A stretch of DNA of 33,331 bases, from NCBI GenBank assembly GCA_946612625.1, contig CAMOEW010000019.1, forward strand, positions 1 through 33,331. The letters run 5' to 3'. The notes under the pieces are model-generated. The model made no database searches. It saw only the letters and a list, made by a program, of their open reading frames with translations, and was not told where the DNA came from. Source of the DNA: an uncultured Prevotella sp. GTDB taxonomy: Bacteria > Bacteroidota > Bacteroidia > Bacteroidales > Bacteroidaceae. Positions 26,830 through 33,331 of this stretch are shown here, in pieces. Position 1 is the first letter of the stretch. The number at the start of each line of letters is the position of its first letter. The position numbers and the translations under genes were made by a program.

Positions 26830-28133
26830 TCTTCTCTCCTTATCTTAGCCCCCAGTGCGTTCAGTCGCGTCTCGATATTCTCGTAGCCACGGTCAATCTG
26901 CTCAATGTTTTCTATGCGGCTTATGCCGTTGGCGCTAAGTGCGGCAATCAGCAGGGCTATACCTGCACGGATGTCGGGACTTGCCATGCGTCCAGCACGC
27001 AAACGCATCTTGTGGTCATGGCCGACAACCACGGCACGGTGTGGGTCGCAGAGTATTATCTGTGCTCCCATGTCGATGAGCTTATCCACGAAGAACAGGC
27101 GGCTCTCGAACATCTTTTGGTGGAAGAGCACCGATCCTCGTGCCTGTGTCGCCACCGTAATGAGTACACTCAGCAGGTCGGGCGTCAGTCCCGGCCACGG
27201 CGCGTCGGCTAGTGTCATAATCGTGCCGTCGATAAACGAGTCAATCTGGTAGTGCTTGTGGTGCGGAATTACGAGGTCGTCGTTCTCCACGTCAATCTTC
27301 ACTCCGAGTCGGCGGAAGGCATCGGGAATAATTCCGAGGTTCCTCAGCGACACGTTCTTTATGCGTATTTCGTTGCCCACCATTGCCGCCATACCTATGA
27401 ACGACCCCACCTCAATCATGTCGGGCAATATTTTGTGCTCCGTGCCATGCAGTCTGTCAACTCCTACTATTGTTAGCAGGTTGCTGGCTATTCCGCTGAT
27501 GTTTGCTCCCATGCTGTTGAGCATGTGGCACAGCTGCTGGATATATGGTTCGCAGGCGGCATTGTATATGGTGGTGGTGCCCTTGGCAAACACTGATGCC
27601 ATGATGATGTTTGCCGTTCCCGTCACCGAAGCCTCATCGAGCAGCATGTAGCATCCCTTCAGTTGCTTTGCCTTTATCTCATACACATTGCGCTCCTCAA
27701 TGTGAGCGAACTTTGCCCCGAGATGCTTGAATCCGAGGAAGTGGGTGTCTAATCGCCGCCGTCCTATCTTGTCTCCGCCCGGCTTGGTAATTACGGCTTT
27801 GCCCATGCGTGCGAGCAGCGGACCGATCATCAGCACCGAGCCGCGCAGTTGTGCGCACTTATGTACGAACTCGTCGCTCTCCAGGTATTCCAAGTCGAGA
27901 GAGTCAGCACAGAAGCGGTAGTCGTTGGCCGACAGCTTTTCCACCTTTACGCCAATATCTTCGAGCAGAAGAATGAGATTGTTCACGTCGCGTATGTCGG
28001 GAATGTTTCTTATCACGACATTATCGCCTGTAAGTAGTGTTGCACAAATCACTTGCAGTGCCTCGTTCTTTGCTCCCTGCGGAACAATTTCTCCTTGCAA
28101 CCGGTGTCCGCCCTCAATGATGAATGACGCCAT
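26826..28133 (-). CDS. murA: UDP-N-acetylglucosamine 1-carboxyvinyltransferase MurA
   Basis: A 435-residue EPSP-synthase-fold enzyme that adds enolpyruvyl to UDP-GlcNAc, the first committed step of peptidoglycan synthesis. Family blocks are FIIEGGHRLQGEIVPQGAKNEAL at the start, AQLRGSVLMIGPLLAR, and DRGYENIETRLNALGAKI at the end. The active-site loop reads KPGGDKIGRRRLD, with Asp at 121 where E. coli has Cys115, the residue attacked by fosfomycin. The frame is open 53 codons further upstream, but MASFIIEGG at 28133 is the natural start, one base after the DUF4290 stop. It overlaps rimM by 4 bp. Confidence 0.96.
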   Translation of the reverse strand: MASFIIEGGHRLQGEIVPQGAKNEALQVICATLLTGDNVVIRNIPDIRDVNNLILLLEDIGVKVEKLSANDYRFCADSLDLEYLESDEFVHKCAQLRGSVLMIGPLLARMGKAVITKPGGDKIGRRRLDTHFLGFKHLGAKFAHIEERNVYEIKAKQLKGCYMLLDEASVTGTANIIMASVFAKGTTTIYNAACEPYIQQLCHMLNSMGANISGIASNLLTIVGVDRLHGTEHKILPDMIEVGSFIGMAAMVGNEIRIKNVSLRNLGIIPDAFRRLGVKIDVENDDLVIPHHKHYQIDSFIDGTIMTLADAPWPGLTPDLLSVLITVATQARGSVLFHQKMFESRLFFVDKLIDMGAQIILCDPHRAVVVGHDHKMRLRAGRMASPDIRAGIALLIAALSANGISRIENIEQIDRGYENIETRLNALGAKIRREE

Positions 28134-28134
28134 G

Positions 28135-28743
28135 CTATCTCTTCTTTTTGCTTTTCTTCTGTGGCTCTGCTGCATGGGCGATGCGGTCGAATACGAACGT
28201 CTGTAAATCGAGCTGCACCTTTCCGTCGGTGAGACGAGCGAGATCGTCAGCCACCTTCTCGTCGTCCATCGACCCTTGCCCCCAAGTGGCAAGGCAACGC
28301 TTCATCTGGTTGGCTGTGAGTTTCACAAGCTCGTCTTTTTCTCCTCCTTCTGGCATCGTCTTCAGTTTCTCGAACATCTCTGCCATAAGCTGGCCGTAGT
28401 GGCGCACATAGTTGGTGCGCTTTCTGTCGCTATTATATTTCAACGGCTCTGGCTTAGAATGTATGGTCTCGGCGTTGCTCATGTCGTATGGCCAGTTTAT
28501 TTCCAGCTTGCCACGACTCATCATGTAGAGATGGTCCCAGAGTGTGCGCTCGAAGTCGGCATTGTCGCGGTTCTGTGGCACTCGTGTCTCCATGTGTCTC
28601 ACTATGGTTTCCGCGCAGTGCTGGCGTTCGGCTGCATCAGCGATGCTGACGCAATAGTCCACCATCTTCTGTATCTCGCGGCCGTATTCCGACATTGCGA
28701 GTGCCTCGCGCTGAGTGTTATAATCCATTCCTTCTATTTTCAT
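28135..28743 (-). CDS. DUF4290 domain-containing protein
   Basis: A 202-residue soluble protein recognised as the Bacteroidota-specific DUF4290 family by MDYNTQREALAMSEYGREIQKMVDYC and the following ERQHCAETIVRHM. No signal peptide or membrane segment is present. The interior is mostly helical and the C-terminus is Lys/Arg-rich (KKSKKKR). Its function is unknown. The ATG at 28743 overlaps the tsaB stop by 4 bp; the Met at 28728 (MDYNTQ) is an alternative start. It ends one base before murA, so it sits inside an operon of essential genes, which hints at a core role in envelope or ribosome biology. Confidence 0.9.
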   Translation of the reverse strand: MKIEGMDYNTQREALAMSEYGREIQKMVDYCVSIADAAERQHCAETIVRHMETRVPQNRDNADFERTLWDHLYMMSRGKLEINWPYDMSNAETIHSKPEPLKYNSDRKRTNYVRHYGQLMAEMFEKLKTMPEGGEKDELVKLTANQMKRCLATWGQGSMDDEKVADDLARLTDGKVQLDLQTFVFDRIAHAAEPQKKSKKKR

Positions 28744-29453
28744 AATAGTTTCTTTGGTTGCTTAGCTACAAAATCCTTAAGATAGAACGGCACGAAGTAC
28801 GCCACGTCTTCAAACTGTCCGTTGGCATGGCGTTTCTCTGCCATCGGCGACATCCATTTGGCTATCGGCTCAATGCCTTCGATAAGGTGGGCATTAGGGT
28901 GGCTGATGGTCTCCATGCATTTCTTTGCTCCGTTACCGAAGAAATACACCGGATGTTCCTCCAGCCAAGGCCTGTACGTATCCGTATCTACCACGTCGGC
29001 CTGAATGTCGCGCACGGCTTTCAGACTGCGGTCGTAGATTCCGGCGTATACTTCCATGCGCCGTGCGTCGATCATCGGACAGAGCAGCGCATCCTCCTCT
29101 ATCTCGCTGTGGCAGATAAGCACCGGCGTGCAGAGCAGTTCAAGCGTCGGCACAGCGATGAGCTTCAGGTTGCGGCCGTAGCATATTCCCTTTGCCATCG
29201 ACACTCCGATGCGTAATCCGGTGTATGAGCCCGGACCGCAGCTCACGGCTACGGCATCAAACGGTATGGCGTGGCTGTCCGTAAACGACAGGGCTTCGTC
29301 AACGAAGCTTCCAAGTTTTTCTGCACTGCCGCCACTTCTCACCCTGCCATCGGCATTGCCGTGATCTTCTTTCTGAAAAATGCAGGCTCCATCTTGAGAA
29401 ACAGCCACTGAGCACACGTCTGTACTCGTCTCTATATGTAATATTACTGACAT
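28740..29453 (-). CDS. tsaB: tRNA t6A biosynthesis protein TsaB
   Basis: A 237-residue ASKHA-fold protein. TsaB partners TsaD and TsaE in making N6-threonylcarbamoyladenosine at position 37 of ANN-decoding tRNAs. The start MSVILHIETSTDVCSVAVSQ and the block VSCGPGSYTGLRIGVSMAKGICYG are typical. The frame is open 10 codons upstream, but these residues overlap the promoter region and the family start is at 29453. It is the first gene of the seven-gene minus-strand operon and overlaps the DUF4290 gene by 4 bp. Confidence 0.95.
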   Translation of the reverse strand: MSVILHIETSTDVCSVAVSQDGACIFQKEDHGNADGRVRSGGSAEKLGSFVDEALSFTDSHAIPFDAVAVSCGPGSYTGLRIGVSMAKGICYGRNLKLIAVPTLELLCTPVLICHSEIEEDALLCPMIDARRMEVYAGIYDRSLKAVRDIQADVVDTDTYRPWLEEHPVYFFGNGAKKCMETISHPNAHLIEGIEPIAKWMSPMAEKRHANGQFEDVAYFVPFYLKDFVAKQPKKLL

Positions 29454-29480
29454 TTTTGTAGCTATTCTTGTTAGAACGTG

Positions 29481-29510
29481 CAAATATACGCATTATTTTT
29501 GGAATATCAA
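29481..29510 (-). promoter_or_regulatory. Promoter of the tsaB-to-fur operon
   Basis: On the minus strand, TTG (29508-29510), 19 bp, then TATATTTG (29481-29488), matching the Bacteroidota consensus. The start point near 29477 gives a leader of about 24 nt to the tsaB ATG at 29453. This also supports the shorter tsaB start. Confidence 0.7.
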
Positions 29511-29592
29511 TGCCTTGTGGCGACATTTTCTTTGCTTTTTGTATTTATTAGTGTTTATGGGTTCAGATTTACGGCACCATTCTACATGTCTT

Positions 29593-31185
29593 TCAGACTC
29601 TCGCCACCTCGTAGCTCTCGATGGTGCGGCGGTCTGCGCTGATGTTCAGCCCTACGGCAAAGACGGGGCGCGGGTCACGGGCAAAGCGTACGGCATAGTC
29701 CTTGGTCAGAATCTGTTCCGTGGCCTCCTGTGCGCTCTTGCCGAACTTAAACTCCAGGATGTAGATGGCGTCCTGCATCTTCAGCGCAATGTCGAAGCGT
29801 CCGTCGCTGGTCTGGCCCTCGGCCTCCACGTCAACGCCGATGCCCACCATCAGCGCATAGAACAGCGCCTCATAGAACTGCTCGTTCTGATTCCTGTCCG
29901 TAATACTATAGGGAATCCCGGCGTACCATTTGCGCACGCTTTCGAGGAACTCCTCGAAAGTGATCTTCTTGTCGCGCAAATCCCACATGGCGTTGTCCAT
30001 GCGGTTTTTGCTGCCAACGTAATCTGCGCAATAATAGTTGTATAGTGCACCACCGAAGCCGTCGCGCACCTCGGCGTTGGGAAAGCCCAGCGTGAAGCGC
30101 TTACGCGCATAGTCGTAGCCCTTGATGGTGAGGTAGCCGCTCTGGAAGAGCACCGGGATAGGGTCGGTAATACGCTCCGTAGGGGCATCGAACAAGCTCT
30201 TTTCGGCCGTGAAACACTCTAACTCGGGCATGACTATCTGCTTCACGCGCAACAGGTTGATGAGCGACGAGGGCGTACCCGTCGAGAACCAGTAGTTGTC
30301 TATCCACCCTCGGTCGAAGGCGTAGAACACGCTCCAGGGATTGTAGATGTCTGTCATCTTGTCCGTAAAGTGATAGCCGTCGTACATTCGCTTCAGCTCT
30401 GCCACCGCCTCGTCGTAGCTCATGGGCTTGCGGCGACGCTCTCCCATCCTCTCGGCCAACTGCTCGATGTCGGGCTTCAATTGCGAAAAGAGTTCCTCCT
30501 CGGTGATGCCGCAGATGCCCTCGAAGTCCGGCTCGAAGGTCAGGTCGGTCAGGTTGTTCAGTTCGCTGAACACGGAGAGCTGCGAGAACTTCGAGATGCC
30601 CGTCAGAAACACGAAGCGCAGGTACTGCGACATGCCCTTCAGCGGCGAGAACAGGTCGCGCACGCGCTCCCTCAGATGGTCCTGCAGTTCGGGCTTGTGG
30701 ATGCTGTCGAGCATCGGCGCGTCGTACTCGTCGATGAGCACCACCACCTTCTGGCCCGTCTGCTCGTATGCTGACAAGATAAGGTTCGACAGACGGGCGC
30801 TCAGGTTTTCACCTTCCTTGGCCGTCACGCCATAGCCTTTCTCCAGTCGGCGCAGGATTCCGCCGCAGATGCTGTCCACGCTCTTCTCGTCGTAGTATTT
30901 GCCTAACGACAGGTCGAGTCGCAGCACGGGATGCTTCACCCACTCCTTCTCAAGTTTGTCCACGGCCATGCCGCGGAACAGCTCGCGCTGCCCCTCGAAG
31001 TAGCACTGCAGTGTGCTCACCAGAAGCGACTTTCCGAAGCGCCGCGGACGGCTTAGGAAGTAGTTGATGCCGCCGTGGTGTGCCAGTTCATATACGTATG
31101 CCGTCTTGTCCACATAAACAGCCTTCTTCTCCAAAAGGTTCGGCAGCCATTGCTGCCCGATGCCGTAGATTCTCTTCTCTGCCAT
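29593..31185 (-). CDS. AAA-ATPase-like / PD-(D/E)XK nuclease family protein
   Basis: A 530-residue cytoplasmic protein of the AAA-ATPase-like plus PDDEXK_9 (DUF1703) type, found in many copies in Prevotella and relatives. The start MAEKRIYGIGQQ is typical; 28 further upstream codons are open but overlap the promoter. The modified Walker A is SRPRRFGKSLLVST (about 45-58) and Walker B KVVVLIDEYDAPMLD (146-160). The C-terminal nuclease-like domain has GRFDIALKMQDAIYILEFKFGKS, with the Asp and ExK pattern present. Its cellular role is not established. The gene is visibly richer in G+C than its neighbours and stands alone between two unrelated units, which fits acquisition or family expansion. Confidence 0.88.
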   Translation of the reverse strand: MAEKRIYGIGQQWLPNLLEKKAVYVDKTAYVYELAHHGGINYFLSRPRRFGKSLLVSTLQCYFEGQRELFRGMAVDKLEKEWVKHPVLRLDLSLGKYYDEKSVDSICGGILRRLEKGYGVTAKEGENLSARLSNLILSAYEQTGQKVVVLIDEYDAPMLDSIHKPELQDHLRERVRDLFSPLKGMSQYLRFVFLTGISKFSQLSVFSELNNLTDLTFEPDFEGICGITEEELFSQLKPDIEQLAERMGERRRKPMSYDEAVAELKRMYDGYHFTDKMTDIYNPWSVFYAFDRGWIDNYWFSTGTPSSLINLLRVKQIVMPELECFTAEKSLFDAPTERITDPIPVLFQSGYLTIKGYDYARKRFTLGFPNAEVRDGFGGALYNYYCADYVGSKNRMDNAMWDLRDKKITFEEFLESVRKWYAGIPYSITDRNQNEQFYEALFYALMVGIGVDVEAEGQTSDGRFDIALKMQDAIYILEFKFGKSAQEATEQILTKDYAVRFARDPRPVFAVGLNISADRRTIESYEVARV

Positions 31186-31208
31186 AAGCCTGATGCGATT
31201 TCCGACTG

Positions 31209-31239
31209 CAAATATACGAATAAAAATCCGAACCGCCAA
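31209..31239 (-). promoter_or_regulatory. Promoter of the AAA-ATPase gene
   Basis: On the minus strand, TTG (31237-31239), 20 bp, then TATATTTG (31209-31216). The start point near 31205 gives a leader of about 20 nt to the ATG at 31185 and argues against the longer frame. Confidence 0.7.
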
Positions 31240-31342
31240 GCGATTCGGATAAAAGTAGAGACTGGTCAAATATTTGCTTTTACAATTCTTATATGATATA
31301 TGCGCGCGCGTTGGGGCGGAACTGGTGCAATAACTGGTAAGT

Positions 31343-31411
31343 AAAAAATGTTAAAATCCTTTTGTCATGATGCAATGTTTCCATGCCTTTGATGTTTATG
31401 TAAATGGATAA
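31343..31411 (+). promoter_or_regulatory. Conserved element A, upstream of the ECF sigma gene
   Basis: The blocks TGTTAAA (31349-31355), TGATGCAATG (31368-31377) and GATGTTTATG (31391-31400) recur in the same order and nearly the same spacing at 33176-33243. A TTTG (31361-31364) lies 19 bp before TGCCTTTG (31384-31391), close to the housekeeping promoter consensus. This is a candidate promoter recognised by the sigma factor encoded just downstream. The remaining 31186-31342 shows no gene. Confidence 0.55.
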
Positions 31412-31438
31412 GAATTTTTAATTTGTTTTGCGACAGCT

Positions 31439-31981
31439 GTGGACTCACTACTTGTTGAACGCATAAAGAGAGGCGACAGGGAGGCTATGAACGACCTATA
31501 TAGACAGTATATAGGTGTGCTGGCTTCTGTGTGCTATCGCTACGTCAAGGACGACGATGATGCCAAGGACGTTCTTCAAGACAGCTTCGTCAGAATATTC
31601 ACCTCACTCGACCGTTTCACGGGTCGCGGCGAAGGGTCTCTAAAGGCATGGATGTGCAGGATTGTGGCAAACCGGGCAGTAACATTCCTAAAGCAACGCA
31701 ACAGAATAGCCACAGACACACTCGGCGACAAGGCGTCGGAAGATTATCCCGATGATACTCCGGATGCAGGCATGGTGAGCAGCGACGAGCTGCACGAAAT
31801 CGTGAGAAGTCTGCCTGAAGGCTACAGAACAGTGCTTAACCTTTACGTTTTCGAGGAATACAGCCACAAGGAAATAGGCAATATGCTCGGCATAAGCGAA
31901 TCTACATCCGCCTCGCAACTGCATCATGCAAAGAAAATGTTAGCACGACTCATAAAGGAACGCGTAAGAAAAAGAAAATGA
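31439..31981 (+). CDS. ECF-type RNA polymerase sigma-70 factor
   Basis: A 180-residue extracytoplasmic-function sigma factor. Region 2 has MNDLYRQYIGVLASVCYRYVKDDDDAKDVLQDSFVRIFTSLDRF, binding the polymerase and the -10 element. Region 4 has LPEGYRTVLNLYVFEEYSHKEIGNMLGISESTSASQLHHAKKML with the -35-binding HTH. The start is a GTG at 31439 giving MDSLLVERIKRGDREAM; no ATG lies at the expected place, and a GTG start may lower expression. Its stop overlaps the next gene's ATG by 4 bp, as is usual for sigma/anti-sigma pairs. Confidence 0.92.
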   Translation: MDSLLVERIKRGDREAMNDLYRQYIGVLASVCYRYVKDDDDAKDVLQDSFVRIFTSLDRFTGRGEGSLKAWMCRIVANRAVTFLKQRNRIATDTLGDKASEDYPDDTPDAGMVSSDELHEIVRSLPEGYRTVLNLYVFEEYSHKEIGNMLGISESTSASQLHHAKKMLARLIKERVRKRK

Positions 31982-33177
31982 AAGAAGACTGGGCAGAACA
32001 ACTGAGAAATAAGCTCAACAGACATGAGATGTCTGCTCCCGAAGGGCTGTGGAAAAGCATCGACGAAAGTATGTCGGGTGGCGGGAAGCCGGCACGGGGC
32101 ATAGTTCCACTGCGCCTGCTGGCTTTCGCTGCAGCTGCCTCGCTGCTTCTGCTTGTAGGCTTGTTCCTGTCGGAAGATACCGACAATGATGAGCCTCAAA
32201 AGATTTCACGGTCGCATGTTTCTCCGGTCCGTCATTCCGTAGAAGAAGGAGTGAGCGTGCAGGAAGGTGGCAAAGAGCACATTGTGGCACAGAATACGGT
32301 TGAAGAAGCTATACCTCTTATAGAGAGCGACACCGTATCTTACTCCGGTAATGTGCCGACTGACACAGCAGCATCAGAACCTGTGCCGGATAGGAAAAGC
32401 CATGCCAAGCACAAGAGAACGTCACTGCCCGACATGGGCGGGCGTGACACGCGCCTCGTGGCTGCAAACACACTCGGAGGCAAGTTTTCTGTCGGACTGG
32501 GAGGCTCTTTCGGTCTGGCTTCTTTGAATAGCGGTGGAGCCGGTAACGGCGGTGGGGAATTAATCGCTTCCTTCAGTCCTTTCAGCAATGATTCAGTCAT
32601 CAGAGATACAACGCTTGTGCGTCGGAATGTTAGTCATGTGCATAGGGCACCGGTGAGAGACGGGTCTTTCTGGATTCCCGTAAATGTCAGGCACAGAATG
32701 CCTATCAGACTTGGGATAGACATTCGCTACCGTCTCTCCAGCCGGTGGGCGGTGGAGAGCGGAGTGTTCTATACCAGACTGTCTAACGACTATACTCTCG
32801 TTTCGGCCCAAGGCATGAGAAATGTTGAGCAAACGCTGCACTATATAGGCATTCCGTTGAATGTAAGTTTCAGAATATGGAGCAGCAGGTATCTGTCGGC
32901 ATACTTCTCGTGCGGAGGAACATTCAGCAAATGTATTAGTGTACAGCAGCCCGACAACGTCGAAATTTTCGGAGTTGACAAGGATGAACGACCCGTGCAG
33001 TGGTCGGTAAATGCCAGCGTGGGAGCAGAATTCAGGATTGTCCCCCGGCTGAGTGTCTATATGGAGCCGACCGTAGGCTACTATTTTAAGGACCACAGCA
33101 CCTTGGATCACTACTACAAGGAACATCCTCTCAGCGGTGGGCTGAATTTGGGCCTCAGGTACAGCTTTGGCAGGTAA
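31978..33177 (+). CDS. Anti-sigma-like protein fused to an outer-membrane beta-barrel
   Basis: A 399-residue protein translationally coupled to the sigma factor. Residues 1-40 are soluble and charged (MKEDWAEQLRNKLNRHEMSAPEGLWKSID), in the position of an anti-sigma domain. Residues 43-64 form one hydrophobic helix (VPLRLLAFAAAASLLLLVGLFL). Residues 65-150 are polar and low-complexity. From about 152 to the end there are repeated amphipathic strands resembling an OMP_b-brl/PorT-type beta-barrel (MPIRLGIDIRYRL, WAVESGVFYTRL, GGLNLGLRYSFGR), ending in an aromatic-containing strand. No cleavable signal peptide is seen. If both parts fold as predicted it would connect cytoplasm, inner membrane and outer membrane. 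The barrel call is from pattern only. Confidence 0.82.
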   Translation: MKEDWAEQLRNKLNRHEMSAPEGLWKSIDESMSGGGKPARGIVPLRLLAFAAAASLLLLVGLFLSEDTDNDEPQKISRSHVSPVRHSVEEGVSVQEGGKEHIVAQNTVEEAIPLIESDTVSYSGNVPTDTAASEPVPDRKSHAKHKRTSLPDMGGRDTRLVAANTLGGKFSVGLGGSFGLASLNSGGAGNGGGELIASFSPFSNDSVIRDTTLVRRNVSHVHRAPVRDGSFWIPVNVRHRMPIRLGIDIRYRLSSRWAVESGVFYTRLSNDYTLVSAQGMRNVEQTLHYIGIPLNVSFRIWSSRYLSAYFSCGGTFSKCISVQQPDNVEIFGVDKDERPVQWSVNASVGAEFRIVPRLSVYMEPTVGYYFKDHSTLDHYYKEHPLSGGLNLGLRYSFGR

Positions 33178-33243
33178 AAAAATGTTAAAGCCGGTGGTTT
33201 TGATGCAATGATTTTATGTCTTCGATGTTTATGGTAATGAATT
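33176..33243 (+). promoter_or_regulatory. Conserved element B, upstream of the last gene
   Basis: TGTTAAA (33183-33189), TGATGCAATG (33201-33210) and GATGTTTATG (33224-33233) repeat the blocks of element A (31343-31411), with 11 instead of 12 bases between the first two. Between them ATGTCTTC replaces ATGCCTTT. It lies immediately after the stop of the barrel protein and about 50 bp before the next gene, as expected for a second promoter of the same regulon. Confidence 0.55.
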
Positions 33244-33289
33244 TTAGATGATTCTATGTTATTTTTAGCAGAATTTAAATATGTATGAT

Positions 33290-33331
33290 ATGAAAAAATT
33301 ATTATTCTTGTTGGTTGTCTCTTTTGCTGCC
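33290..33331 (+). CDS. Start of a secreted protein, cut by window edge
   Basis: Only 14 codons are visible: MKKLLFLLVVSFAA, the beginning of a signal peptide. An in-frame ATG at 33281 (MYDMKK) is an alternative start. The gene follows element B, the second copy of the element found before the ECF sigma gene, so it is probably a target of that sigma factor. Nothing can be said about the mature protein. Confidence 0.65.
   Translation, partial: MKKLLFLLVVSFAA

Noticed and set aside
28134..28292. 53-residue N-terminal extension of MurA
   Set aside because: It overlaps the DUF4290 coding region in another frame and is not part of the MurA fold; MASFIIEGG is the normal beginning.
31295..31320. 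Alternating GCGCGCGC tract before the ECF element, possible Z-DNA or regulatory signal
   Set aside because: The tract is only about eight bases and nothing around it supports a function.
31261..31338. Three copies of ACTGGT (31261, 31321, 31333) between the ATPase and sigma genes
   Set aside because: Six-base repeats in 80 bp with irregular spacing are too weak to call an operator without comparison to related genomes.
31370..31411. A 13-codon leader peptide (MQCFHAFDVYVNG) upstream of the ECF gene
   Set aside because: The matching element at 33176-33243 has a stop after two codons in that frame, so the DNA is conserved but the peptide is not.

Overview
The window looks like an ordinary chromosomal segment of a member of the Bacteroidales, most likely Prevotellaceae. 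Several intergenic regions carry the Bacteroidota promoter signature (TTG/TTTG, a spacer of about 20 bp, then TAnnTTTG). The gene content also fits: a DUF4290 gene beside murA, a CarboxypepD_reg-like outer-membrane beta-barrel protein, an ECF sigma factor followed by a beta-barrel protein, and an AAA-ATPase/PD-(D/E)XK gene of a type common in Prevotella. All assignments come from reading protein motifs; no database search was run.

Layout. (1) 1-1981: the 5' part of a minus-strand tRNA-Asn, then a divergent S41 C-terminal processing protease. (2) 2009-6779: the rimP-nusA-infB translation/transcription operon, with a clear promoter and a perfect 12-bp hairpin in its leader. (3) 6780-7068: an intergenic stretch filled by a four-copy structured repeat. 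(4) 7069-8687: a HAD phosphatase and ribD on the plus strand, converging on argS and an RNase HI-family gene (8632-10877, minus). (5) 11066-13188: two overlapping secreted proteins of unknown function. (6) 13255-23359: a closely spaced plus-strand run comprising an RsbW-like anti-sigma/kinase, an STAS anti-anti-sigma factor, a GH31 glycosidase, a two-domain esterase, an outer-membrane beta-barrel protein and a GH3 glycosidase. This reads as a small polysaccharide utilisation locus without SusD, joined to a partner-switching pair. (7) 29453 down to 23349 (minus): tsaB, DUF4290, murA, rimM, dxr, rseP and fur, nearly all overlapping by 1-4 nt or separated by a few bases, behind one good promoter. 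This is a housekeeping operon for tRNA modification, cell wall, ribosome maturation, isoprenoids and envelope proteolysis. (8) 29593-31185 (minus): an AAA-ATPase/PD-(D/E)XK protein. (9) 31439-33331: an ECF sigma factor translationally coupled to a protein that joins an anti-sigma-like N-terminus and inner-membrane helix to a predicted outer-membrane barrel, then the start of a further secreted protein.

The strongest non-gene signals are the structured repeat array after infB, a roughly 65-bp element found both upstream of the ECF sigma factor and upstream of the last gene (a candidate autoregulated promoter), and a 16-bp perfect inverted repeat inside the signal-peptide coding region of the second unknown secreted protein. 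No CRISPR array, insertion sequence, prophage or recognised defence island was found.
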